Part shown: positions 21,382 to 37,486 of the stretch, in pieces | How positions within the stretch are numbered: the stretch's first letter is position 1 | Layout: each line of letters starts with the position of its first letter | NCBI GenBank assembly: GCA_035079385.1 | Contig: JAVHKY010000027.1 | Span: 2,356,001 to 2,420,000, forward strand | Origin: Aspidiotus rigidus | Lineage: Eukaryota > Arthropoda > Insecta > Hemiptera > Diaspididae | Direction: 5' to 3' | DNA: 64,000 bases | Position numbers and translations under genes: made by a program | The notes under the pieces: generated by a model | Told to the model about the DNA's origin: nothing | The model's input: the letters and a program-made list of their open reading frames with translations, nothing else | The model's database searches: none

Positions 21382-24300
21382 ATGAATACAAGAAGTCAGG
21401 TTGTGATAAGTGTGATAAGAAATGAAACTGGAAGACAAGATCCAAATGTAGCCCAATGGATTCAGTTTTTCAAAGTTCATAACTTATATCCAAATAAAAC
21501 TAAAAGCCAAATAGAATACTATTTAAGAGGATATAGAATTTATATATCTTTTAGAGGACAGGAAGTAACCTCGAAATTGAGTGATTTATATTTTATTTTA
21601 TTAAAAAATTAAAACAATCTAGATTACCAGAACCAAATGTAAAACGGATTATTTTTACATTGACAAAGGAGGAAATAAATACATGGCTTCATGGAACTCC
21701 TTTCAAGTTTGAGGATTCATTTTTTGAACCAGAAGTTGAAAAACCAGTAAAAAAAGAGAGTATTATTGATATTATACTCAACATAGATCCAGGTATGTTC
21801 AAAAGTTTAGAGCATATCAAATTGATTATACCATTTCTATTAAAGATTCTGAATTGATAATTGAACCTTGAAGAGATGAACATGTAGATTTAATAACTAG
21901 AGCTCTTACAGAAATGATTGAAGTTGCTAAAAAACGTACCAATTTTAGAAGACATGATAGAATAAATATTGCTGTACAAAATCCTGTGCTTTATAATAAT
22001 GCCATATCAACTGGTTATCAAACAGGTGCTTCAACTCAAGAATTGGTAGAAACATTAATGGATAGAATTTCAAACATCTTGACTTCAAATGAAGAACTTG
22101 CGATCTAACAACATCTACTTTCAATATAAATGTAATTGCAATGCCCCAAGGTGGAAAAGGTAGTAAAATTTTGAACTTAGCTCAGGCCAAACAAACCAAA
22201 AAATCTATTGTTGAAATAAAAAATAAAGATAATTTATGTTGCTCTAGAGCTGTAGTTGTAGCTCTAACTTATCCAACAGAAAACCCCTCTATTACAACTA
22301 TCTTTAAAAAGGAATTTTCAAAACTTGATATAAGATACATTAGAGAAGGGAGAAAATTACAGACAGATCTGACTACTCAATTATGTAATCAACTAGGAGA
22401 CTATAATCAGGAAGGGTTTACATTAGAAGACATAGCAAATTTGGAAAAACTAATAAATATTCAGATAATTCTTATTTGTGCAGAAAATTTCAATTCTGTT
22501 ATTTATAGTGGACCTAAGAAAGATATAAAAGTATATTTATATAAAAATGGAAATCATTTTGATGTAATTACAAAGATGGCTGGGTTCCTTGGATCAAGTT
22601 ATTATTGTAAAGAATGCAATAGACCTTATGAACATAAAGACGAACATAGATGTGTAAAAACGGCAAGAAAATGTATTTTATGTTTCCAGGATGAGCATAC
22701 AGCTGACACAAAAAAGAGAATTTTCTGCAAAGATTGTAATAGATACTGTTTTAATCAAGACTGTTTTGATAACCATAAGGAGGTTTGTGACAGCGTATTC
22801 TTAATGCTTGGATTGTAATAAGTTCTGTTTTAGAAATAATGTAGACTTTAATACATGCAGTGAAAATGTTAAGAATTATTCAGCTATTGGCTCACCAGGA
22901 AGCCCACATAAATGTGGAATTGAACAATGTAAAAATTGTTGGAAAGAAGTAGAAATAAAAACCCATAAATGTTATATGCAATGGAAAAGACAACTAGGAG
23001 GTAAATGTAAGAGAGAATTTTGTGACTGCAAAGGTAATCTTGAACAGTCACAGTTGTTGGAGAAACCCTTTGGAAGACTATACTTTAGAGGAGTTGTTTG
23101 AAAAAGCCAAAGAAGTAGGAGAACGAAAAGAAGAAGAGAAAAAATTACCTAGCTATACTTATACTGAAAAATATAAATTCTTTGATTATGAGGCTCAACA
23201 AGAAACAGGTACTCATATACCTAATTTAGTGAAGGTTCATGATTTTAAAGGCAATAAAAATGAATTCAAAACGAATGATTAATTTTGTAAATGATTGATA
23301 TCACAGGAACATAAAGGTTATACATTCATAGCACATTATGCCAAAGGTTATGATTCACAGTTTATATTGAAATATTGTGTTGAAAATACTCAAAAACCTT
23401 ATACAATAATTTATAATGGATCAAAACTTATGCTATTGGAAATAAAGGCATTAGGATTAAGAATTATTGACAGTAGTAATTTTGTTCAAGGACCTCTGAG
23501 TGATTTCCCCAAGACTTTTGGTTTAACTGAATTAAAGAAGGGATACCTACTTTCCACATTTATTTAATACCAAAGAGAATGAACACTATGTTGGACAAAT
23601 CCCCAACAAAAGTATTATGGTTATAATCAAATGAAACCAGAGGCTAGGAAAAAATTTTTAGAATGGTGTTTACAAAGAGTTCAAGAAAATTATGTTTTTG
23701 ATATGGAGAAAGAACTTTCAGAATATTGTGACTCAGATGTATATATTTTAAGAAATGGTTGTCTAAAATTCAGAGAGGCATTTCTAGATATAGCGAATAT
23801 AGATCTATTCCAGTATCTAACCATTGCAAGTGTTTGTATGGCTATCTTTAGATCTAAATATTTAAAGAATAATAAAATAGCTGTTGTAGATGAACCCATT
23901 GAAGAAAAATATTCAAAACAATCCGTAAGTTGGTTAAATCACCTTGAAAATCCTAATATAAAACACGCTCTGAATGGTGGTAAACAAATGATCTGTGGAG
24001 CAAAAGTTGATGGTTTTGATGATACTACTAACACTGTATATCAGTATCATGGATGTTTCTGGCATGGATGTCGAAAATGTTATAGTGAGAATACTATAAA
24101 TACTTAATGTTAATAAGGAAGAAATGGGGGATTTGTATGAAAAAACAAAAGAGAGAAGTGATAGAATAAAGGAAGCTGGTTATAATTTAGTTGAAATGTG
24201 GGAATGTAAATGGACTAAATCACCCGAGTATAAAAATAGTGAAAAACCTGAAATAGTTGAACCTTTGAATCCAAAGCATGCATTCTCTGGAGGTAGAACT

Positions 24301-25727
24301 AATACATTTAAATTATTTGCTAAATCTAGTAAAAGGAAGAAGATTAAGTATATAGATGTTTGCAGTTTATATCCTACTGTTCAATTTTATGACTGGTACC
24401 CTGTAGGTCATCCGGAAAAGATTATTAAACCAAGTTATTATTCTAAGAAATGGTTTGGAATAATAAAATGTAAAGTTTTACCTCCCAAGAACTTATATCA
24501 TCCTGTATTACCTGTCAAGGTTAAAAGGGATAAAAATGAAAAATTATTATTCCCATTATGTTTGAAATGTGCTGAAAAGGAAATAAGAAAATGCCTCCAT
24601 AGTGAAAATGAAAGAATGATTTCTGGAACATGGTCAACCATTGAAGTTGATAAAGCAATTGAAAAAGGGTATAATATTGAAGAAATTTATGAAGTGTGGC
24701 ATTTTGAAAAGAAAAGTAAGAATTTATTCAAAGGATATGTGAAAGATTTCATGAAAATTAAATTAGAATCCAGTCCTCATAACTATAATTCCAATGAAGA
24801 ATAGGCCTATATACAAGATATAAAGGAGAAACTTGGCATTGATAGATCCTGAAAGAATTGAAGTAAATCCTGGCAGAAGAGCTGTAGCCAAAATATGTTT
24901 GAACAGTTTATGGGGAAAGTTCGACCAAAGACAAAATATGTCCCAAACAGAATATGTGAGTGATGTACAAAGATTTGATGAAGTATTGCTCGATAATAGA
25001 TTGACAGATATAAATGTGAATTATTTGACAGATGAGATGGCACAGATGAGTTATAAATTGGATTATTATGTTGAGAATAATACTAGCACTAATATTTATA
25101 TTGCTCTATTTACAACAGCAAATGCTAGATTAAGACTGTATGAAAAATTGGATGAATTAGGTGAGGCTGTGATTTATTGTGATACAGATTCTATAGTATA
25201 TTTTGATGATGGAAAGAATACAGTTAAGACAGGTGACATGGTTGGTGAATGGACAGATGAACTTGGAAAGGGTAACTATATAAAACTGTGGGCATCAACA
25301 GGCCCTAAAAGTTATTATTATGAAACTTATTTAGGTGAAGAGGTAACTAAAATAAAAGGTTTTACATTGAACTATGAAAATTTAGAAAAATTGAATGGGA
25401 AAACAATGATAAAACTAATTAGGGAAAATATGGAGGATCTTAAACAGAGTTCTATAGACTTGAGCTATAATAGAATTAACAGGGATACAAAAACCAAAAA
25501 TTTAGTAAGTAAATAAAATAAGAAACCAAAAAGTTCAAGTTTGAGTATGATAAAAGGGTGATCTTGTATAATTACGATACTATACCATATGGGTACTGTT
25601 ATGATCATATGAGAATGACACATAAGATTACACAGTTGACACCTTTAATTAATCCTATTTTAAATGATGAGCATAGGAAAAAAGTATTTATTGATCGAGG
25701 ATACGATAAAATTGAATTTTCTTCCTA
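21382..25727 (+). pseudogene. Protein-primed family B DNA polymerase, broken by many frameshifts
   Basis: Pieces in different frames form one pPolB. The N-terminal part contains RTNFRRHDRINIAVQ (21914 on) and NKDNLCCSRAVVVAL (about 22220). A Cys/His-rich zone follows (YYCKECNRPYEHKDEHRC). ExoI is FDYEAQ (near 23180), ExoII is AHYAKGYDSQFIL (near 23330) and ExoIII is YCDSDVYIL (near 23730). Polymerase motif A is DVCSLYPTVQ (24355), motif B is KICLNSLWGKF (24890) and motif C is YCDTDSIVYFD (25175). The HGCFWHGC motif typical of these proteins is at 24052. Breaks occur near 21609, 21870 (stop), 22800, 23060, 23285, 23555, 24105, 24805 and 25515. The exonuclease and polymerase residues are kept, but this copy cannot make one protein. 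Confidence 0.9.
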
Positions 25728-25892
25728 AAAACATTTGATACAAAATGTATAAAAAATTATTGAACCTCTTATTTTTCTTTCAGAATTGATAAAAATTGCA
25801 TACAAATTGGTACAAAAATGTATGAAAAATTTGAACCTCCAAATTTCTTCTACTGTTACATATTAAGAAATGGAATAATAAAATTATATTTT

Positions 25893-26318
25893 TTAAACAT
25901 TATAATATCTAGAAAAGTGACCAAAAGGTATAAGGAATTTAAATATTTCTAAATTATATTTTATTTTTGTACATTTCAAATTAGTATTATTTAAAGATAT
26001 TTCATCTAAAATATCGAAAGAAGAATCATTTAAATCTTTAATATTAATTAACAACTGATAATTTTTAATTAAATATATATTATCTGTTAAATTATAAGAC
26101 TTTTCCAAATAATATTTAGAAATATTAAATTTTTCATTCAATGTTTTCCCAATTTCTTTATTATGTAATCTCATTAAAGTATGATTTAATCTTTCATCAG
26201 AATCATTATTATTAATAAAATCAATATCTTGATTGAAAATATCGATTTGATTATTAATTAAATTAGATTTAACAGTTTTATTTATTCTTTCTCTTTTCAA
26301 TCTAGACTTACGGCCCAT
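25893..26318 (-). CDS. Hypothetical protein at the right end of the pPolB element
   Basis: The 141-residue frame begins MGRKSRLKRERINK, a basic start, and continues Asn/Asp/Ile-rich with a predicted helical middle. No family was recognised. It converges on the polymerase gene and lies just inside the subterminal repeats. It could be non-functional like its neighbours, although the frame is intact. Confidence 0.45.
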   Translation of the reverse strand: MGRKSRLKRERINKTVKSNLINNQIDIFNQDIDFINNNDSDERLNHTLMRLHNKEIGKTLNEKFNISKYYLEKSYNLTDNIYLIKNYQLLINIKDLNDSSFDILDEISLNNTNLKCTKIKYNLEIFKFLIPFGHFSRYYNV

Positions 26319-27298
26319 ATTTAGTTTTATTATTTTTGATATAGATTTTCATTTTTTATATCATCACATAAAAAGTATGAAAATTTTAAAACCTCTAAAT
26401 TTTTCTTTCAGAATTTATACAAATAGTATAAGAAGATACAAAAAGTATGAAAATTTTTTATCAAGTTAATAAGTTAAAAAGTTGAAAAGTTAATAAGCTA
26501 ATAAGTTAAAAAAGTTGAAAAGTGTAAATTAGAAATTGAAAAATTAATAAGTTATTAAGTTAAAAAGTTAATAAGTCAAACTCTGAATTCGTTTGAGAAG
26601 TGATAGAAATTGTATACAAATTGATACAAAAAGTATGAAAAATTAATCCTCTAAATATATTTTATAAATGATACAAATTGTATTAAATTTTTAACCCTCT
26701 TAATTTCTTTTAGAATTGATACAAAATTCTAATAAAGTACCTATTGTACATGTAAATACAGATCCTTATTATTCCTCGCTTGCACTCACTCACACTCACT
26801 TGCACTCATTTGCACTCATAAACACTCAGTAATAACTGGACAAAAAATCATAAAAACAATAAAAGTAAAAGAAAAAAATGTTCCTTTTGTAGAATATTGC
26901 CGATAAAAATGATTTTATTGTTTATTTCCGACAACGTTTAAATTTCATGAGTAATCCAATATTGTCAGTGGAGGAAAAATTTCCGCCACTGGATTTTAAT
27001 AGTTGTACAATTGTGAAAAATTATTTTTATTGTATGTCAGATCCTGCCAGGAGGTATGGGTGTAGCCCTTTTAAGTCATCGAATTTTTTGAGAGGTGATA
27101 TAATTCGCATGCAAAATGATAAAAATTTTTAATCCTTCTGAATTCCTTTGTGAACAGGTAAAAATGATAGAAAAAGTATGAACATTTTTATACCGCAAAA
27201 TTTTTTGAGAAGTGATACAAATTGTATAAAAAGGAAACAAAAAGTATTATCCCTCAAAATTCCTTTGAGAACAGATATAAATAGTATGCAAAATGATA
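26319..27298. repeat. Subterminal repeats, right side
   Basis: Units of about 50-60 bases of the type GATACAAATTGTATACAAAA plus AAGTATGAAAATTTT recur through 26350-27298, and also at 25735-25850 just after the polymerase. A degenerate copy of the TIR segment with CCGCCACTG sits at about 26960-27030. A 61-codon frame there is part of the repeat, not a gene. Confidence 0.65.
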
Positions 27299-27816
27299 GA
27301 AAAAGTATGAAAATTTTTATCCCCTGAGAATTTCTTTGAGAAGTGATTAAAATTGTACCTATACAAATTGATAGAAAATGTATGAAAATTTTTGAACCTC
27401 TGAATTTCTTTTAGAATTGATACAAATTGATATAAAATGTATACAAATGTTTAAAAATTTGATACAAAATTAAGAGATGTAAATAAGGAAATGAGTGGGT
27501 AAAAAAGAGATGAAATAGATACAAAAGTATGGAAATATTCATGCTATCTGAAAATTGTTCCACCACTGAATTTTAATAGTTGTGCAATTGTGAAAAATAA
27601 GCCTGGGGCATAGGAAACACGTCATGGTGAATGAGTGGGTCAATATTAGAGCACCTATAATCTTGACTAAAATAGATGAAATTGATACAAAAATGATACA
27701 AAAGTTTTGAAATTTTTTGGAGTAGTGAGTAAGAAAAAAAGGTGTGAAATGATTGATATTTTACCTTAAAATAACTAAATTTAAATGTTTTTCATTATTT
27801 TAGTCAATATTAGAGC
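27299..27816 (-). repeat. Right terminal inverted repeat of the pPolB element
   Basis: This is the inverted partner of the left repeat. The last unit of about 165 bp is followed outside the element by two more diverged direct copies up to about 28100. Confidence 0.9.
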
Positions 27817-28100
27817 ACCTAGAATCTTGACTAAAATGGGTGAAAATTGATACAAAATGATACAAAATTTTTTTTGAAATTTTTTGGAGTAGTGAGTAAG
27901 AAAAAATGGTGTGAAATGAATGATATTTTCCTTAAAATAACTAAATTTTAGTAAAATATTAGGTTAGAGTACGTAGAATATTGACTAAAAATAGATGAAA
28001 TTAATACAAAATTTTGAAAATTTTTAGAGTAGTGAGTAAGAAAAAAATGTTGTAGAAAGATTGATATTTAGCCTTAAAATAACTAAATTTAACTGTTTTA
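27817..28100. repeat. Two extra tandem copies of the TIR unit outside the right end
   Basis: The segment TTGACTAAAAT...TTTTTTGGAGTAGTGAGTAAG is repeated in direct orientation at about 27650, 27825 and 27975. The last two copies are diverged and have no partner on the left flank. Confidence 0.75.
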
Positions 28101-30202
28101 TGTATCAAAAATTTTTGGATTTTTTTACTGGGTATGTACCTTGGTATATTGGAGTGGGGCAAACGTCCTCCCTTACTACTCGTATCTATAAAATTACGAT
28201 CTATGAAAAATCGATTTTACTTGGAATAATTGATTGCGGTCAGAAGGAGAGATTACTCGAACGAATGAACACAATAAATTTTTTTACACAAACCGCAAAA
28301 GATTATGAACAGACCGCGAGCACTTTCGGTTAAGAAACCATTATCTAGCTTCTCCAAAACAATTCTCATCAAAGAACAGGGTCGCTAAGAGCCAAACCTC
28401 TTTTCCAAAACGTTTTAGATACGACAAACCTGCGGAGTTTCTGGTATGGGTAATACATCGCGTATTTGCTCTTAGTAACACTAGTAACACTAGGGTTTTT
28501 AAGTTGAAGAGTGAACAAATGTTGACTTTTTAGGCCTAATTCTATTCGTCTACACTTGGATTGTGAACTTCGTGTATTGTGATCATCTTGAAATATTTTG
28601 TATTTTAATTTTTTTCTAATTAATTTTATTCATTTTTTGTTGAAGGTGTAAGAAACACGATGTACCAGTAAAAAAAATTTTTAGTCGAAATCACATATCG
28701 AAGTTCGAATGAGCCATTGGTATGGCCGATGAAGATTTTTCTTTTTAAAACCTTCCAATTTTTTTACCTTTTTTCATAAATTTGAAGCCCATTGAGCTTT
28801 GAAGAAGACGTTTTTTATCCTATCGAAATTTTGTATATACAAAATGATAAAATTATTATTGTACTGTACTGTTACTGTAACTACATACTTAATTTTTATA
28901 CCATTCATGTAGTCTTATTTTTTATTTTCTGATTCCCTGGAGCCTCTAGTGGCACTTATTGTTCTACTACCATTTTGAAAACGATTATATACTTTTCTTA
29001 TGAAACTTCTTTGTTCCGGTACCTAAGTTTTTCATCTCATACGACAGTAAATGGCTCATTATTCATCAAATTTAGAACGAGCTTGTTGATGGAAGATTTT
29101 TATCGTCGTTTTATGAGTTCGTTATGCTTCTCTAGAACCGCTGGTGTCGCCCGAGTAAAATTTTAATAAAAATAATCGAAATAGTAAGTAAAAACTAGGA
29201 AATGCTTGAAATTTATTCTCGAAAACGAACAGGCGCGATACTTGCTCACCACAGATTCTATCACGAGTATCTCGTAAGAGTCCTACACATGTGACGGGTT
29301 CTACATCGGGGCACTGGAAACGAACAATTTTATAAAACTGTCTTCATTTTCCGTTGACAATATTCAACTTCTATTCTTCCATTTTACATTTTTTTAAGCG
29401 TACAGCTTATACGATCTTCATTCATTTTTTTGCAGAAGAGTATGCCCCTACCGTACCTACACACGCACTTCTCACAGAAAATTTGTCTTCAAGATTATTG
29501 TGAATATTGTGTTGCTGAAATTCGCACCTCAATCTTGTTACAGCGAATTAATTCGTAGCAACGAAGATCATTCACTCATTTCGAAAACTTTTCCTAAAAC
29601 GTGAAAGTTGATCAGCGCGGTAAATTAAATTCTAAAATTTGGATTTATAATGACCTGCTTGCACGATACCAACAATATTTAGGATTCTGTGACTGTTTCT
29701 CATACAAGAGTAAAACGTATAACATTCTGATAACAGTTTTAATTTTATTACAATAAATAGGCCGAAGACCAATACGGTAACAATAAACAATCAACGTAAA
29801 ATTTGCGCTTTTTATAATTCAAACGGAAAATGCTCGACAATTAGTACAAGGAAAATTAGCAACGGTATACTTGGATAAGTACTGAACAACTTATTACGGT
29901 AAATTGTAAAGGAAAAAAAAAACTATAATGAAGAAATACGAGTAATTAATGGTACAGAGGGAATACAGGAAGTCTTAAGTGTAATCACAGAATGAAATTT
30001 GACCAGAGGCGTTTTTTTTTTGTGCTTATGAATCGAAGACGGATATTTTGAATACAATGCTAATCCGAAAGCTAAATCATTTCGAGCGACACAAAAACCG
30101 CGACGGCTGAAATTTTAATCTCATTCGAACATGGAGTCGGCACGCAATCCAGTCATCAGTTTCGGAGGATGGAATGACGAAAACTCAAGTTGATGCGAAT
30201 TT
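28101..30202. other. Gap and probable 3' UTR of the GMP reductase gene
   Basis: No gene was found. A TTTATT at 29744-29749 (AATAAA on the minus strand), about 450 bases after the GMP reductase stop, is a possible polyadenylation signal for that gene. Confidence 0.4.
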
Positions 30203-34707
<4,505 letters not shown>

Positions 34708-37486
34708 CACGCTCGTGAAAAATTCAACGTTTCCAGTTCGAATAGCAGTTATGGATGATTCTACAGATTACTCTCCAAAGCGTGTATCAAAATTTAAAAG
34801 TGTACGATTGGAGTACGCGAATGTTTGAAAATTTTACAGACGATATACAACCTATTTTACCAACTGATAAGTGATAATGTCTATAATAGTTAGCACTTCG
34901 CTGCATGAACGTTACGAACGTCTCCCCGTCTTTTCTAGTCGTTTCCTTCACCTCAGTTTGTTCACGCATACGCATGTTTCGTTCTGTCGATACAGCTGAC
35001 TCGGCTCGTCCCGCGGGCCGCGCCGTCGAAGTGAATCAGTGACGTCACATAACGTAAGCCCGATTTTCGTCACTTCGCTAGACTTCGCTAGTTTGCTTAA
35101 TAAACAGCCTGCTCTGCCGTACAGAATGGACGTTTCTGCACATCAACTTAGTACGTTCCAAATGAGAGTGCCCGCTTTCTTTGAGAACCCGCGCAGGCTA
35201 TTGCTTATCAAGAGCAACTAACTGCAAGCACTCTTATTTGGAACGTATTATGTATATCAACAAGAAAATGGTACTTTTTGGCTGTAATTGACAAGTGACA
35301 ACTATCCTCTTTTCTGCAGAGCGCAGGGATGTCTGTTCGCGTTAAGAAAGGAATAAAGGATAGAAGTACGTACCTCGATTAGACCTTTTTCCTGGTGACG
35401 TCATGTAACACTGCTAACTTGCTGTTTCTGCAGTTCCCCTTTTCCCTGGCTCCGAACCACCCGAACCGAGTGACAAAGCAAAATGTAAGCATTTACACAG
35501 TGAACAACGGATTTTACAAGTGAATTCCCATAAGAAAAAAATGAGTTGTTTAGACAATCAATAGTTGAGAACTTGTAGATTTTTATAATCACTCGAACCG
35601 GGTCCGAGTATCCACCATCAGCAGGATCGCTAACAAACACGCGTGATTCGTTAATTAGTAATGTTACCTCCGCCAAAATCGTAAGAGGTATCATAGAGGT
35701 ATCTAAACTAGGTATGTCCTTACACGTACGGAAGAAAAATAAAACATCTATTATACCTCTTGAATGGAGCGGAATTGAAGGTTTAATTGTCATCCCATCT
35801 AATTTCTATTCAAATCGGGCAGCACTAACGTTGCGCTGCAGCGGGGAGAAATTATAAAAAACATCAAAACTATCGCTGTAAATATAGGAGAAAAATAAAA
35901 AATTGAAATAACTCTTGACATTGCTTGAAGCAGATTTGGCTTCTTGAAGTTGCATGAAAGATGTCCACAGACGCACGTTCATTACAGTCATATTCAATTC
36001 TCTTGCCATGAATCAGGCAAACGAGTATGCAATATGATATAGGGACCTAACAGTAACAGCCCTTCACAATCGTACAATAAACGATAAAACATGAGTTCCA
36101 AGTATTGGTAGCCCTAAATAATAATTAATAAAAAGGTGACCACGAACAATTCACTATTAGACTACGGCAAAATTCAATTTTAATTTGATCAATTAGCACG
36201 TTGTGTAAGAAAGTTTGCCCTAAACTTTCATTCATGAGTGATCATCTGCATTTTTAATGGGAAAACCTCTATTCTTCAGCACGGGAAAGAATGGTCAGTA
36301 TTAAGTTTTTTTGATCTGAAATGATTGAAGTCGTTCATTTTTCCCTCTTGTATCCTCACGGCCGTATTTGTAGCGCTCCCTCGTATAAGTTTTATCGCCT
36401 ACACTTTATGAATTCATACACCAAAAAGTACGAGTTTGAGAAAAAATGTCATTTTTCACAATGACTTTCAATTTTCTCGGTTCTTCTGTTCGTCCTTTTC
36501 TCCATATAAAGTTTATTTTTTTTCGAATATCATCATAGGTATCATTTTATTTTTGATAGGCTGCAAAACTGAACAACTACAAATTTTTCTAATAATAATG
36601 AGGAAGTAAGAGAAATAGAACTTAAGAGTGTATCCCACAATAACGAATAAATTATTTTATACAAAACATAAAAATTTGATGATCGGAAATAAAGTCTAGT
36701 ATTGGAATAATCACCGCAAACTCATTGTAATAGTCGAGTTTATTCAAATTCTTAGAAATCAATATCAGAAACTCGGAAAATAGGATATTATAAAAACCTT
36801 GAAAGTAAGGTCAAAATTGCAGGAAATTATGATATCAATAATTTGCACTCACTTAATAAATAAAAAGTGGATTCGAGACATCAAAGATGATAAAAATGTA
36901 AAACATAAACACTCTTTTTATGCTTGATAATTTGAACTCATTTTAATTACTTGAATTGAGGAAAAATGTTACAAGGAAAGTAAAAATATTAACGTATGTA
37001 CCAAGTAATCGTAAGAAATAAGAAAATGCACAATCTGAAAATTTATGACGAAGAATCACATATTTGAGAACACATCGAAAAATGTAGGAATAAGTCTTCA
37101 TAAAATTTTCATAAAAACGAAATTAATATTACCCTTATTGTGTCTTTTTTCGTAGAATGGGCAGAGGAATGAGCAAAAAAATTATCATAAGAATGAGAAC
37201 GTTTGGAAAATTGAGAGAAAAGAATCAAATTTATTAGAAGAGAAAAATATATTACCGGTATTTTCCTGACTAGTACCGAGAAAAAAATATTAAATAAAAA
37301 TTGACTTTAATGATCTAAGATAAAACTTGAATATCAATATCTCAAGAGAGACTTGAAAATATTAAAAAGTCTTTTCACAGAAGCTGTTTCGGTTACTAGA
37401 AAATAGAAACTAAGTGAGTACGATTCTAGCAAAGAGGAGAGAAATTTCGAAGATATTGAGTAACAACAGAATTTTAATAGTTCAAC
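34708..37486. other. Gap between the GMP reductase and PRMT-like genes
   Basis: No gene was found. It contains the upstream region of the GMP reductase gene. At 35114 there is a single end of the CTGCCGTAC element family (CTGCCGTACAGAATGGACGT). An inverted repeat lies at about 35150-35255 (ACGTTCCAAATGAGAGTG facing CACTCTTATTTGGAACGT). The stretch 36300-37440 is AT-rich with no features. Confidence 0.5.

Larger units (their letters stand above)
16985..27816. mobile_element. TIR-bounded element with protein-primed family B DNA polymerase (Polinton/Maverick-like, decayed)
   Basis: Terminal inverted repeats of 518 bp (16985-17502 and 27299-27816) enclose about 10.8 kb. Inside are three small minus-strand frames at the left, then plus-strand genes: a split unknown protein, a Zn-finger protein and a broken pPolB. 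One small minus-strand frame follows. Protein-primed PolB with long inverted repeats is the hallmark of Polinton/Maverick and related adintovirus- or bidnavirus-like elements. I recognised no retroviral-type integrase, packaging ATPase, protease or jelly-roll capsid, so it is either a reduced relative or a decayed copy. No matching duplication flanks the ends (AGCTAT left, ACCTAG right). Confidence 0.8.

Noticed and set aside
26947..27132. 61-codon frame in the pPolB element
   Set aside because: It is a degenerate copy of part of the terminal repeat, which also occurs at 17221-17250 and 27550-27600.
16985..27816. Reading the long inverted repeats as a CRISPR array, prophage or bacterial contamination
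   Set aside because: The repeats are two inverted ends, not spaced direct repeats. The flanking host genes have introns, and the polymerase is of the eukaryotic-element pPolB type.
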